Made by a program: the position numbers and the translations under genes. This document shows positions 33,470-42,212 of a stretch of 64,000 nt of DNA, piece after piece. Origin of the DNA: SIG454 sp045578465 (GTDB lineage: Bacteria; Bacillota; Clostridia; Monoglobales; Monoglobaceae); contig JAZNKJ010000030.1 of NCBI GenBank assembly GCA_045578465.1, forward strand, positions 6,381 through 70,380, written 5' to 3'. The notes beneath the pieces were generated by a model that had not been told where the DNA came from, did not search any database, and saw only the letters and a list, made by a program, of their open reading frames with translations. Each line of letters begins with the position of its first letter. Position 1 is the first letter of the stretch.

Positions 33470-35201
33470 TTTCGTCACCCCCATGTGTCTGTTCTTCATA
33501 AACTTCACGGTAAATTTCGCTTGATTTCATAAGCTCCTCGTGAGTGCCAATATCGGAAATTGTTCCGTTATCCATAACAATAATCATATCCGCATCCATA
33601 ACAGAGGAAATTCTCTGAGCAATAATGATTTTTGTTGTTTCGGGAATAAATTTCTTAAAGCCTTCACGGATAAGAGCGTCGGTCTTTGTGTCAACGGCGC
33701 TGGTGGAGTCATCCAGGATAAGAATTTTCGGCTTTTTAAGAAGAGCTCTTGCTATACAAAGTCTCTGCTTTTGTCCGCCTGAAACATTTGTTCCGCCCTG
33801 CTCAATTTTCGTGTCATAGCCGTCAGGGAAAACAGAAACAAATTCGTCTGCCTGAGCTAGCTTACAGGCATCTATAATTTCTTCATCGGTTGCATTTTCA
33901 TTACCCCAGCGGAGGTTTTCCTTTATAGTCCCTGAGAAGAGAAGATTCTTTTGAAGCACCATTGAAACATTGTCGCGGAGGGTTTTAAGTCCGTACTCCC
34001 GAACATCAATTCCCCCAACCAAAACGCTTCCCTCAGTTACGTCGTAAAGACGGGGGATAAGCTGAACAAGGGAGGATTTTCCTGAACCCGTTCCGCCGAT
34101 AATTCCAACGGTTGCCCCTGATTTTATGTGCAAATCAATATTTGAAAGGGAGTTGCGCTTTGCCTTCTTTGAGTATTTGAAGTTGACATTGTTAAAGTCA
34201 ATGCTTCCGTCCTTAACTGTAAGGATTGGGTTTTCCTTTTCGGTAAGTGAAGACTCTTCGTCAAGGACTTCAAAAATACGCTTAGCCGATTCTGCCGACA
34301 TGGTTATCATAACATAAATCATTGAAAGCATCATAAGGGACATAAGGATTTGCATTCCGTATGTAAGCATAGCGGAAATCTGCCCAACATCAACGCCGCC
34401 AATATGATTTATTGCCATTTTAGAGCCGATTAGGAGAATAAATATCCAGTTAATATTCATACAAAGCTGCATAAGTGGGCCGTTGAAAGCAACAATTCTC
34501 TCTGCCTTTGTAAAGTCGTTTTTAATGTCCTCTGCGGCAGTTTCAAATTTTTCGTTTTCATAATCCTCTCTTGAAAAACCCTTAACAACTCGCATTGCCT
34601 GAACATTTTCTTCAATTGATTCGTTGAGCTTGTCGTATTTTTTGAAAACACGGCGGAAAGCAGGCATTGCCTTTCGGCTTATAAAGAAAAGACCGAAGCC
34701 TAAAATAGGAATAACAATAACGAAAGAGGTTGCCAAAGGTCCGCCCATAATGTATGCCATAATGATTGAGAAGATAAGCATAAGAGGGCTTCTTATGGCA
34801 GTTCTTATAATCATCATAAAGGACATCTGAACATTGGCAACATCAGTTGTCATTCTTGTTACCAAGGAAGAAGAGGAGAATTTGTCAATGTTTTCAAAGC
34901 TGTATCCTTGCACCTTATAGAACATACTCTGTCTTAAATTTTTTGCAAATCCGGCAGACGCCTTTGCGGCTGTAAAAGCGGCTAAACCGCCAAAGGCTAA
35001 GGATATGCAGGCGGCGATAATTAAAAGAACGCCAAGATTTAAAATCTCAGTCATATCCGTTCCGTTTTTGATTTTGTTAACTAAATTTGCCGTTATAAAT
35101 GGGATAAGGGTTTCCAAAACCGCCTCTCCAAGAATGAAAAGCAAAGTCAGAATTGCAGGGGTTTTATATTCCCTGACTGATTTTGCAAGCTTTTTAATCA
35201 T
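33453..35201 (-). CDS. ABC exporter, degenerate-site half (multidrug type)
   Basis: Partner half-transporter of about 582 residues, with six membrane segments and an ATPase domain. Walker A is GGTGSGKSS and the signature VSGGQKQR. Walker B is LILDDSTSAVD, where Asp replaces the catalytic Glu. This marks the degenerate ATP site expected in heterodimers such as LmrCD, EfrAB or TM287/288. Two ATGs are possible (35207 and 35201). The second is preferred, nine bases from AAAGGAGG, whereas the first is only three away. It overlaps the end of the MarR gene. Confidence 0.9.
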   Translation of the reverse strand: MIKKLAKSVREYKTPAILTLLFILGEAVLETLIPFITANLVNKIKNGTDMTEILNLGVLLIIAACISLAFGGLAAFTAAKASAGFAKNLRQSMFYKVQGYSFENIDKFSSSSLVTRMTTDVANVQMSFMMIIRTAIRSPLMLIFSIIMAYIMGGPLATSFVIVIPILGFGLFFISRKAMPAFRRVFKKYDKLNESIEENVQAMRVVKGFSREDYENEKFETAAEDIKNDFTKAERIVAFNGPLMQLCMNINWIFILLIGSKMAINHIGGVDVGQISAMLTYGMQILMSLMMLSMIYVMITMSAESAKRIFEVLDEESSLTEKENPILTVKDGSIDFNNVNFKYSKKAKRNSLSNIDLHIKSGATVGIIGGTGSGKSSLVQLIPRLYDVTEGSVLVGGIDVREYGLKTLRDNVSMVLQKNLLFSGTIKENLRWGNENATDEEIIDACKLAQADEFVSVFPDGYDTKIEQGGTNVSGGQKQRLCIARALLKKPKILILDDSTSAVDTKTDALIREGFKKFIPETTKIIIAQRISSVMDADMIIVMDNGTISDIGTHEELMKSSEIYREVYEEQTHGGDENETAK

Positions 35202-35631
35202 TTGCATTGTCCTCCTTTAAAATGTCATAAGTCTTATCAAGAAGAGAAGTAAGAGTGTCAAGCTCTTCTTTTGTAAACCTCTGTGCAAATCGCTTTTCTA
35301 TATGTTCTCTCTGCGCCTTGCAATCAGACTGAACATCGTAAGCCTTCTGGGAAAGGGAGATGCACCGCTGTCGCTTGTCCGTTTTTGAAACGGAAACAGA
35401 AACAAACCCATTTTTCTCCATTCGCCCTAAGATTCCTCTGGCGGTGGAATGCTTTATTCCGAAATGCAATTCTAAGTCGCGCTGAGTGATTTCTTTATCT
35501 GCCTTAAAAAGATAGAAAAGAATGTCCATCTGGGTTCTGGTAAGCCCGAAGTTTTTTGCTCTTCGGTTGCCGTTTGCTCTGAAACATTCGTGGATTTTTT
35601 TAAACCTGTACCCTAAATCGTAAGACTCCAA
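35194..35631 (-). CDS. MarR family transcriptional regulator
   Basis: A 145-residue winged-helix regulator. The helix-turn-helix lies at LTRTQMDILFYLFKADKEITQRDLELHFGIKHSTARGIL (about 30-68) and the wing at NGFVSVSVSKTDKRQRCISLS. It is the first gene of a three-gene unit with both ABC exporter halves, the usual layout for a MarR repressor of a drug exporter. Two direct TACTCC repeats overlap its own -10 box and could be its operator. Confidence 0.92.
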   Translation of the reverse strand: MESYDLGYRFKKIHECFRANGNRRAKNFGLTRTQMDILFYLFKADKEITQRDLELHFGIKHSTARGILGRMEKNGFVSVSVSKTDKRQRCISLSQKAYDVQSDCKAQREHIEKRFAQRFTKEELDTLTSLLDKTYDILKEDNAND

Positions 35632-35658
35632 AACATCCCCTCCTTAAAAAGTGTAGCA

Positions 35659-35695
35659 TACTCCATATTTTACTCCAAACACCCCTAAAAGTCAA
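35659..35695 (-). promoter_or_regulatory. promoter and possible operator of the MarR-ABC operon
   Basis: On the minus strand: TTGACT (35695-35690), 17 bp, TAAAAT (35672-35667). Direct TACTCC repeats spaced 12 bp overlap the -10 region and may be a repressor site. Confidence 0.75.
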
Positions 35696-35738
35696 TAAGT
35701 TTTTGTAGTTTTTTGGCATACGATTTTGAGAAAAATAA

Positions 35739-35766
35739 AAAGGAAAAAATTCCCAATTACAGAAAT
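35739..35766 (+). promoter_or_regulatory. sigma-H type promoter of the spoIIA operon
   Basis: AAAGGAAAA (35739-35747), 11-bp spacer, ACAGAAAT (35759-35766). This matches the sigma-H consensus RNAGGAWWW / RNNGAATWW, as known for spoIIA in Bacillus. Confidence 0.65.
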
Positions 35767-35813
35767 TTTAAACGAGACTATTTGCGGGAGGCAAAAGGAA
35801 AGGAAGGATAGAT

Positions 35814-36140
35814 ATGAAGATAAGGCTTGAATATGCCTCAGGGACTTTAATCGCCAAGATTAAGGGCGAGATTGACCATCATACTTCAAATGAGTTAAGA
35901 ACGGTGCTGGACAAAGAAATTATGGAAAAGAGCATAAAAAATCTTGTTCTTGATTTTGACAAGGTAACCTTTATGGACAGCTCGGGAATAGGGGTTATTG
36001 TGGGGAGGTATAAAAAGATTGACGCCTTGGGCGGACAGCTTATGATAATCCGTGCAACAGGTCAGGTGGACAAGGTGCTTGAGCTTTCAGGAATTAAAAA
36101 GATTTTAAAATGCAGAGAAGAGGTGAGCGTTAATGAATAA
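35814..36140 (+). CDS. spoIIAA: anti-sigma F factor antagonist SpoIIAA
   Basis: A 108-residue STAS-domain protein that releases sigma F from the anti-sigma factor SpoIIAB. The phosphorylated serine lies in FMDSSGIGVIVGRYK (near residue 57). The family start RLEYASGTLIAKIKGEIDHH is clear. GGAAGGA precedes the start. It overlaps spoIIAB by 8 bp, the classic coupled layout. It acts in the cytoplasm and sets the start of forespore gene expression. Confidence 0.95.
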   Translation: MKIRLEYASGTLIAKIKGEIDHHTSNELRTVLDKEIMEKSIKNLVLDFDKVTFMDSSGIGVIVGRYKKIDALGGQLMIIRATGQVDKVLELSGIKKILKCREEVSVNE

Positions 36141-36555
36141 CTATATGAGGCTTGAAATTCCCGCAAAGAGCACGAACGAGGCCTTTGCAAGAATGGCGGT
36201 GGGGGCTTTTGTCAGTCAGGCGGACCCCACCATTGAGGAACTTTCGGATATAAAGACTGCGGTTTCCGAAGGGGTTACAAATGCTATTATTCACGGCTAT
36301 GAGAATATGTCGGGGGTTGTCAGTATAGTCTGTCGCATTGATGAGGATATGCTTGAAATCGTAATAACTGATTTTGGTGTAGGGATTGAGAACATTGAAA
36401 AGGCGAGAGAGCCTCTTTATACCTCAAAACCTGACGAAGAGCGGAGCGGAATGGGATTTACGGTTATGGAAACCTTTATGGATGATTTGCTGGTTGAGTC
36501 AAAGCTTTCCGAAGGGACAAAGATTACTATGAGAAAGCGTCTTAAAAGCAGATGA
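36133..36555 (+). CDS. spoIIAB: anti-sigma F factor / serine kinase SpoIIAB
   Basis: A 140-residue GHKL-fold kinase that binds and inhibits sigma F and phosphorylates SpoIIAA. The N box EGVTNAIIHGY (about 47-57), the G1 box DFGVGI and the G2 region RSGMGFTVM are intact. It overlaps spoIIAA (8 bp) and sigF (4 bp). Confidence 0.95.
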   Translation: MNNYMRLEIPAKSTNEAFARMAVGAFVSQADPTIEELSDIKTAVSEGVTNAIIHGYENMSGVVSIVCRIDEDMLEIVITDFGVGIENIEKAREPLYTSKPDEERSGMGFTVMETFMDDLLVESKLSEGTKITMRKRLKSR

Positions 36556-37292
36556 GTATGGAGAAGGATTTAGGAAATCTCATAAGACTTGCCAAAGAGG
36601 GCGAAGAAGAAGCCACAGAAATTTTAGTTAAAGAAAATATGGGCCTCATTCGGAGCATTGTTAAAAGATTTATGGGGCGAGGCTATGAAACGGAGGATTT
36701 ATTTCAGATTGGCGCAATCGGACTTATAAAAGCCATAAGGCGCTTTGATTTAAACTATGATGTTAAGTTTTCAACCTATGCTGTTCCTATGATTATGGGA
36801 GAGATTAAAAGATACATAAGAGATGACGGGATTATAAAGGTAAGCCGAAGCATAAAGGAGCTTTCCTATAAGGTTTCCTCGGTCCGTGAGGCATTAATCA
36901 GAGAGACAGGGGAAGAGCCAACCATTTCCCAGATTGCAAAGAGGATGGGGCTAAGCCCTGAGGAAGTTTCTGTTGCCATAGAGGCAACGGCAAAGCCTGA
37001 CTCGCTTTATGCTAAAATTGATGATGGCAGTCAGGAAGGACAAGCCTTAATAGATAGGATAGAAAACCCCACGGATTATGAGAAAGAGTCAGTTGATAAA
37101 ATTCTTATTTCGTCAATGCTTAAAGAGTTTCCCGAAAGGGAGCAGAAGATTATAATACTTCGGTATTTCAGGCGAAAAACCCAAGGGGAGATTGCCAAAA
37201 TGCTTGGAATTTCTCAGGTGCAGGTGTCAAGAATTGAGAAAAAGGTACTCCTTAAAATGCGAGAACGGTTGAAAGATAGTGTCAATATATAA
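36552..37292 (+). CDS. sigF: RNA polymerase forespore sigma factor F
   Basis: First compartment-specific sporulation sigma factor, 246 residues. Region 2 (TEDLFQIGAIGLIKAIRRFDLNYDVKFSTYAVPMIMGEIKRYIRDD), region 3 and region 4 (FPEREQKIIILRYFRRKTQGEIAKMLG and SQVQVSRIEK) are all present. The start ATG overlaps the spoIIAB stop as ATGA. A second ATG two codons in is possible. It is the last gene of the spoIIA operon. Confidence 0.95.
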   Translation: MSMEKDLGNLIRLAKEGEEEATEILVKENMGLIRSIVKRFMGRGYETEDLFQIGAIGLIKAIRRFDLNYDVKFSTYAVPMIMGEIKRYIRDDGIIKVSRSIKELSYKVSSVREALIRETGEEPTISQIAKRMGLSPEEVSVAIEATAKPDSLYAKIDDGSQEGQALIDRIENPTDYEKESVDKILISSMLKEFPEREQKIIILRYFRRKTQGEIAKMLGISQVQVSRIEKKVLLKMRERLKDSVNI

Positions 37293-37333
37293 ATAAAATT
37301 GTCAAAAAAATTAAAATTTGTTCCTTTTTACTA

Positions 37334-37362
37334 TTGCTTTTTTCTAAGAAAAATTATATACT
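37334..37362 (+). promoter_or_regulatory. promoter of guaB
   Basis: TTGCTT (37334-37339), 17 bp, TATACT (37357-37362), about 42 bp before guaB. Confidence 0.65.
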
Positions 37363-37404
37363 AAATAAAATAACCTAAAATTTTATGTTGAAAGGAAGAA
37401 TAAA

Positions 37405-38916
37405 ATGGCATTTTATTACAGCGAACCATCTCATACTTTTAATGAATATTTATTAGTTCCGGGATACTCATCATCTGAGTGTATGACTCAGAATGTGAGT
37501 CTTAAAACTCCTATAACAAAATTCAAGAAGGGCGAAGAGCCTGAAATCTCAATGAACATTCCGTTGGTTTCTGCTATTATGCAGGCAGTATCAGGGGAAA
37601 AGCTTGCAATTGCTTTGGCTCAGGAAGGCGGAATTGCTTTCATCTATGGTTCTCAGTCTGTTGAAGACGAAGCAAATATGGTTAGACGAGTTAAGGCCCA
37701 TAAGGCAGGTTTTGTTTCAAGCGATTCAAATATCAGACCTGACCAGACTCTTGCCGATGTTCTTTATCTTAGAGAAAAGACAGGCCACAGCACAATTGCT
37801 GTAACAGAAGACGGAACACCAAACGGTAAGCTTTTAGGTATCGTAACAAGCAGAGACTACCGCGTAAGCCGTATGGACGCATCCACACCGGTTCGTGATT
37901 TTATGACTCCTTTCGAATCCCTTATATACGGAACAGAAGAAACAACACTTAAAGAAGCAAACGATATAATCTGGGATAACAAGCTTAACAACCTCCCAAT
38001 CATTGACAAAGAGGGAAGACTTAAATACTTTGTATTCCGTAAGGACTATGATTCTCATAAGAGCAATCCGCTTGAACTTTTGGATAAGTCCAAGAGATAT
38101 ATTGTTGGTGCAGGTATTAATACAAGAGACTTTGAAGAAAGAGTTCCTGCTTTAATTGAGGCCGGTGCAGACATTCTCTGTATTGACTCCTCCGAAGGTT
38201 TTTCCGAGTGGCAATCAAGAACAATTGATTATATAAGAAAGACATACGGCGACACTGTTAAGGTAGGAGCTGGTAATGTTGTTGACGCAGAAGGCTTCAG
38301 ATTCTTGGCAGAGGCAGGCGCTGACTTTATCAAAATCGGTATAGGCGGCGGTTCTATCTGTATAACCCGTGAACAAAAGGGTATAGGCAGAGGTCAGGCA
38401 ACAGCTGTTCAGGAAGTTGCAAAGGCAAGAGATGAATACTTTAAGGAAACAGGGGTTTATATCCCGATTTGTGCTGACGGCGGTATCGTTCAGGATTATC
38501 ATATAACATTAGCTCTCGCTATGGGCGCTGATTTCGTTATGCTTGGAAGATACTTTGCAAGATTTGACGAAAGTCCGTCTAACAAGGTAAGCATCAACGG
38601 AAACTATATGAAAGAATACTGGGGCGAAGGCTCAGCCAGAGCAAGAAACTGGCAGAGATACGATATGGGCGGAGCAAGCAAGCTTTCCTTTGAAGAAGGC
38701 GTTGACTCTTATGTTCCTTATGCCGGAAGCCTCCGCGACAATGTAAGACTAAGTCTTAACAAAGTTCGCTCAACTATGTGTAACTGTGGCGCACTCTCTA
38801 TTCCTGAACTTCAGGAAAAGGCGAAAATCACTTTGGTTAGCGCAACAAGCATTATAGAGGGTGGAGCTCACGATGTACTTTTAAAGGAGAACAATTCTTA
38901 TATTGTTAACAGATAA
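37405..38916 (+). CDS. guaB: IMP dehydrogenase
   Basis: Oxidises IMP to XMP with NAD+, the committed step of GMP synthesis; 503 residues. A (beta/alpha)8 barrel is interrupted by a CBS pair (about 95-225). The catalytic Cys loop reads IGGGSICITREQKGIGRG (near 312-329), the phosphate site is CADGGI, and the flap region ARNWQRYDMGG contains the usual basic and aromatic residues. The long N-terminal form (MAFYYSEPSHTFNEYLLVPGYS) is seen in several anaerobes. GAAAGGAAG precedes the ATG. Confidence 0.95.
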   Translation: MAFYYSEPSHTFNEYLLVPGYSSSECMTQNVSLKTPITKFKKGEEPEISMNIPLVSAIMQAVSGEKLAIALAQEGGIAFIYGSQSVEDEANMVRRVKAHKAGFVSSDSNIRPDQTLADVLYLREKTGHSTIAVTEDGTPNGKLLGIVTSRDYRVSRMDASTPVRDFMTPFESLIYGTEETTLKEANDIIWDNKLNNLPIIDKEGRLKYFVFRKDYDSHKSNPLELLDKSKRYIVGAGINTRDFEERVPALIEAGADILCIDSSEGFSEWQSRTIDYIRKTYGDTVKVGAGNVVDAEGFRFLAEAGADFIKIGIGGGSICITREQKGIGRGQATAVQEVAKARDEYFKETGVYIPICADGGIVQDYHITLALAMGADFVMLGRYFARFDESPSNKVSINGNYMKEYWGEGSARARNWQRYDMGGASKLSFEEGVDSYVPYAGSLRDNVRLSLNKVRSTMCNCGALSIPELQEKAKITLVSATSIIEGGAHDVLLKENNSYIVNR

Positions 38917-38937
38917 AAGAAACAGAGTTGAAGAGGT

Positions 38938-40878
38938 TTGAGAAACAAAAGATATTATAAGCCAAATAAGAATACAAGGAGAAGGGCCTATCACAGGCCT
39001 TTCTCCTTGCGTGCTTTTTTGGATAAATATGTCATTATTTCAAAGCAAAACTATGGTTTTCGGCGGGAAAAAACAAAATTTCGCATTTTAGGAATTGTTT
39101 TGTCATTAATTCTCCCGATTTATGTATATCTGATAACGGAATATATTCATTTTAAAGATGCAGGAAAACTCTTTGACTTTATAGGCGAAAACAGCGGAGC
39201 GGTTATATTTTCCCTTAGGGCACTATATGGACTTTATATTCTTTTGTGGCTGATTTTTAAACGGGGATTTTTTGCATCATTGACCTTTTTGATAGTCTGC
39301 TTTTCTCTTGGGGTTGCCAATTATTATAAGTTCGCCCTCCGAAGCGAAAATATATACCCCTGGGAAACCTTTACCCAGATTGGGAATTTAGGAGCGCTTT
39401 CTGACTTTGTCAAAATAGGCTTTCCTGTCTGGTATGGGTTGCTTATAGCTTTGGGGATAGGTGCGTTGGTAGTTTTGTTTATCTCAAAAACTTCTCTTCC
39501 TGTAAAGGCAGTCCCAAGGTATACTCTGGCAAGTCTCCTTGTCCTTTTGATGTATATAAGCGTTTGTACTCAGGGAATGGCGGAGAGAACACTGAAACTT
39601 TATAATATGTCCGTTGCCCAGACGGCAAATCAGGATAAAAATTATAATGAGAACGGCTTTGTGGGCGGTTTTCTTTTAAATACTCTTTCTATGGATACAG
39701 AAGTTCCTGAGGAATATTCAAAAAACAGCATTAAGAAAATAATTGATAAATATGACGGGGAAAGGGGAAAGAACTTCTCATCTCCTGATATAATTGTTGT
39801 GCTTTCGGAGAGCTTCTGGGACCCGAAACTCCTTCCAGGAACAACCTTTTCCAAAAACCCAACGGCGAATTTTGATGAAATTGCATCAAGGGAAACGGCG
39901 ATTTCAGGATATATGTATCAGACGGCTTTTGCAGGCGGAACGGTCCGAACTGAGTTTGAGGTTATAACAGGCCTTTCCTGTGACGAAATTCCCGCAGGAG
40001 CAGTTCCCTGGCAATATGTGGAGGAGGAAATCCCAACCTATGCCTCTGCCTTTAAAAAATTAGGCTATAACACGACATTTTTGCATACCTATACCTCAGA
40101 TTTTTATTTTAGAGAAGACACTTATCCATATCTTGGCTTTGATAAAGCATACTTTGAGGACGACTTGGCGGATATCAAGGAAGTTCCAAAGAAATACAGC
40201 GGTTTTTATATTTCCGACGATTCCTTTGCGGAGTATGTTAAGTACACTTTGAATGAAAACCCAAATAAGCCAAACTTTATTTTTGGTATAACTATGGAAA
40301 ACCATCAGCCGTATACCAATAAATACAGCTCCTTTGAAGTTGGGGTTAAAAACCCAAAAATAAGCGATGGCATAGTGGAAGAGGTTAAACACTATACCCA
40401 AGGGGTTTATAATTCAGACAAAGCCTTAGGAAAGCTTGCCGATTTTGTTGATAATCGTGAGAAAGAAACAATCCTCATATTCTTCGGCGACCACCTTCCA
40501 AACCTTGGGGAAAATAAAGGCGCATACCGAGAAAGCGGATTTATCGAAAAGGGCGAAATGAGCGATGCGGACTGGGAGAAAATTTTAAGAACACCATTTT
40601 TAATTTACAGCAACTTCCCTATGGAAGAAGGGGAGATACTGAAAAAAGGAAAAGAAAATCTTATTTCCTCATACAGCCTATTAACAGGCGCTTGCGAGCT
40701 TATGGGTGCTCCCAAAACACCGTTTATGGAGTTTTTAAGTGACTATAACGAGGCAATTCCCTATTATAATGCAAGGCTTAAAATAGTGCCGAACAAAATT
40801 CAAAAAAGATATATAAACGGGCATAAGCTTATGACTTATGACCTGATTCACGGCGAAAAATATATAAAAGGAGAATAA
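38938..40878 (+). CDS. LTA synthase family protein (sulfatase fold)
   Basis: A 646-residue polyglycerolphosphate synthase-like membrane enzyme. Four to five N-terminal membrane segments (about 50-225) precede an extracellular sulfatase domain. The nucleophile Thr is in FAGGTVRTEFEVITG, with metal ligands in VVLSESFWDP, FGITMENHQPY and IFFGDHLPN. Substrate is probably phosphatidylglycerol for lipoteichoic acid. The only long start is a TTG with a poorly spaced site, and a terminator-like hairpin lies within codons 13-28. A later start is possible: in-frame TTGs are at 39006 and 39018. Confidence 0.88.
   Translation: MRNKRYYKPNKNTRRRAYHRPFSLRAFLDKYVIISKQNYGFRREKTKFRILGIVLSLILPIYVYLITEYIHFKDAGKLFDFIGENSGAVIFSLRALYGLYILLWLIFKRGFFASLTFLIVCFSLGVANYYKFALRSENIYPWETFTQIGNLGALSDFVKIGFPVWYGLLIALGIGALVVLFISKTSLPVKAVPRYTLASLLVLLMYISVCTQGMAERTLKLYNMSVAQTANQDKNYNENGFVGGFLLNTLSMDTEVPEEYSKNSIKKIIDKYDGERGKNFSSPDIIVVLSESFWDPKLLPGTTFSKNPTANFDEIASRETAISGYMYQTAFAGGTVRTEFEVITGLSCDEIPAGAVPWQYVEEEIPTYASAFKKLGYNTTFLHTYTSDFYFREDTYPYLGFDKAYFEDDLADIKEVPKKYSGFYISDDSFAEYVKYTLNENPNKPNFIFGITMENHQPYTNKYSSFEVGVKNPKISDGIVEEVKHYTQGVYNSDKALGKLADFVDNREKETILIFFGDHLPNLGENKGAYRESGFIEKGEMSDADWEKILRTPFLIYSNFPMEEGEILKKGKENLISSYSLLTGACELMGAPKTPFMEFLSDYNEAIPYYNARLKIVPNKIQKRYINGHKLMTYDLIHGEKYIKGE
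38975..39020 (+). terminator. terminator-like hairpin inside the 5' end of the LTA synthase frame
   Basis: A 15-bp stem (38975-38989 with 38995-39009, one G-T pair) and 5-nt loop, followed by CGTGC and six T (39015-39020). It probably ends guaB transcripts, but it is inside the longest LTA synthase reading frame. Confidence 0.75.
40837..40869 (+). repeat. LTA synthase tail, first copy
   Basis: Codes for YDLIHGEKYIK at the end of the LTA synthase. It is repeated at 41285-41317 with 28 of 33 bases identical; all differences are synonymous. Confidence 0.85.
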
Positions 40879-40881
40879 GAT

Positions 40882-41289
40882 ATGCATGATTTCTGCAATA
40901 TAAACAAAATGTTAAATGCTATATTAAATGGCATTGATCCATCAACGGGTGAAGTCTTTGATAGGCGAGATATGTATAATAACGCGCAGCTGAAAAATGT
41001 GTTATACCGTCTTTATATGATTGCCTCTGGGAAAATGAAACCTGAAAGCAGAAATTTGCTTAACAGAGATTCCAACGCCATTTTCAATGAATTGAAAGAA
41101 TGGCGTCTTGATAAGGCAAAAGAACTGTCTGTTCCTGCTTTTGTAATATTTTCAGATAAAGAGCTTTTGTCTATTGCCAAAGGGGATATATGCAAGATTG
41201 AAGATTTGCTGTTGGTAAAAGGCATTCAGAATACTAGGTATGAAGAATATGGGAAAGAAATTTTTGAGATTTTGAAAAAGTATCTATGA
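40882..41289 (+). CDS. small HRDC-domain protein
   Basis: A 135-residue protein. The C-terminal half has the HRDC pattern: LKEWRLDKAKELSVPAFVIF, SDKELLSIAKGD, then LLLVKGIQNTRYEEYGKEI. HRDC domains in RecQ helicases and RNase D bind nucleic acid. The N-terminal half (MLNAILNGIDPSTGEVFDRR) is a short unit of unknown function. No catalytic domain is present. It follows the LTA synthase gene by 3 bp, with AAAGGAGAA inside the end of that gene. The downstream sequence repeats the LTA synthase tail, so this gene appears to be inserted there. Confidence 0.8.
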   Translation: MHDFCNINKMLNAILNGIDPSTGEVFDRRDMYNNAQLKNVLYRLYMIASGKMKPESRNLLNRDSNAIFNELKEWRLDKAKELSVPAFVIFSDKELLSIAKGDICKIEDLLLVKGIQNTRYEEYGKEIFEILKKYL

Positions 41290-41317
41290 CTTAATCCACG
41301 GGGAGAAATATATAAAA
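41285..41317 (+). pseudogene. duplicate LTA synthase tail (remnant)
   Basis: In its own frame this reads YDLIHGEKYIK, then EP and a stop at 41324-41326, directly before the terminator. It lacks the rest of the gene and follows the HRDC stop codon. It is best explained as the original 3' end of the LTA synthase gene, left behind by an insertion. Confidence 0.7.
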
Positions 41318-41350
41318 GAGCCTTAGCTTTTGCTAGGCTCTTTTTCTTTT
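41314..41350. terminator. terminator between HRDC gene and deacetylase gene
   Basis: Stem AAAAGAGCCTTAGC with GCTAGGCTCTTTT (one bulged T) followed by T and C-T4. It overlaps the last codons of the minus-strand deacetylase gene. Confidence 0.85.
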
Positions 41351-42117
41351 TGAGGCTCAGTTGGAATCTGCATTCCGCTATGGTCAATTTTATAGTTATC
41401 TTTTAAGATAAGTTCAGAAATAGGAACGATTTTATAACCGTCTTTTTGTAATTTTTCCAAAATAGTCGGCAGGGCAGCAGGCGTATTTTTTGCTGCGTTA
41501 TGGAAAAGAACAATGGAGCCAGGTTTGACCTTGCTTGTAACTCTTTCCGTAATCTCCTCGGCGGAAAGGTCCTTCCAGTCCAAGCTGTCCACATCCCACT
41601 GAATTGTATAGTGTCCGCTCTCCCGCATAGCACCGATAACAGCGTTGTCATAATCCCCATATGGGGCACGGAAAAGGGTAGGTTTCTTACCTGTTATCTT
41701 CTTGATTTTTTCGTCGCACTTCGTAACCTCTTCAATCATCTGCTCCTTGGAAAGCGAGGTCATATGGGGATGGGAATTTGAATGATTCATAATCTCGTGC
41801 CCTGCATCCGAAAGCTGTTTAACGGACTCGGGGTATTTGTCAACCCAGCTTCCCACCACGAAAAATGTTGTCTTAACTTTGTATTTACCAAGAATATTGA
41901 TAAGCTCTTCCGTATCCTCGTTGCCCCAGGCGGCATCAAAGGAAATGGAAATAACCTTATCGTCTTCTGCTTTCTGAACGCAGTATATGGGCAAATCCCG
42001 CTGCGCAGTTGCAGTCGGGGTTGTTGCAGACCGCCCTAAAATAACAGCGAGAGTTAAAAGAACACAAAAGAAAAGTGCAGTCAGCCCTCGTTTTTTGTTT
42101 ATAACCCAGATTTTCAT
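41323..42117 (-). CDS. polysaccharide deacetylase, PdaB-like
   Basis: A 264-residue NodB-homology deacetylase with an N-terminal membrane anchor (about 10-30). The five family motifs are visible: SFDAAWGNEDT with the catalytic Asp, HSNSHPHM for metal binding, RAPYGDYD, WDVDSLDW and LFHNAAKNT. The DAAWG form of motif 1 is typical of PdaB/YlxY-type sporulation deacetylases. A basic/proline tail ends the protein. CGGAGGTG precedes the ATG. Likely acts on cell-wall or spore-cortex glycan; the sporulation role is inferred. Confidence 0.88.
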   Translation of the reverse strand: MKIWVINKKRGLTALFFCVLLTLAVILGRSATTPTATAQRDLPIYCVQKAEDDKVISISFDAAWGNEDTEELINILGKYKVKTTFFVVGSWVDKYPESVKQLSDAGHEIMNHSNSHPHMTSLSKEQMIEEVTKCDEKIKKITGKKPTLFRAPYGDYDNAVIGAMRESGHYTIQWDVDSLDWKDLSAEEITERVTSKVKPGSIVLFHNAAKNTPAALPTILEKLQKDGYKIVPISELILKDNYKIDHSGMQIPTEPQKEKEPSKS

Positions 42118-42178
42118 TTTTACACCTCCGTATAACCAATATATTAAAGAAAAGTTGCTTTTAGAAGAAAACCTAATA

Positions 42179-42210
42179 AATAACGGTTAAGGAAATCCTT
42201 AACCGTTATT
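42179..42210 (-). terminator. terminator of the phage-tail-like pair
   Basis: Perfect 15-bp stem AATAACGGTTAAGGA/TCCTTAACCGTTATT with a 2-nt loop, directly after the stop codon at 42213 on the minus strand. Confidence 0.85.
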
Positions 42211-42212
42211 TG

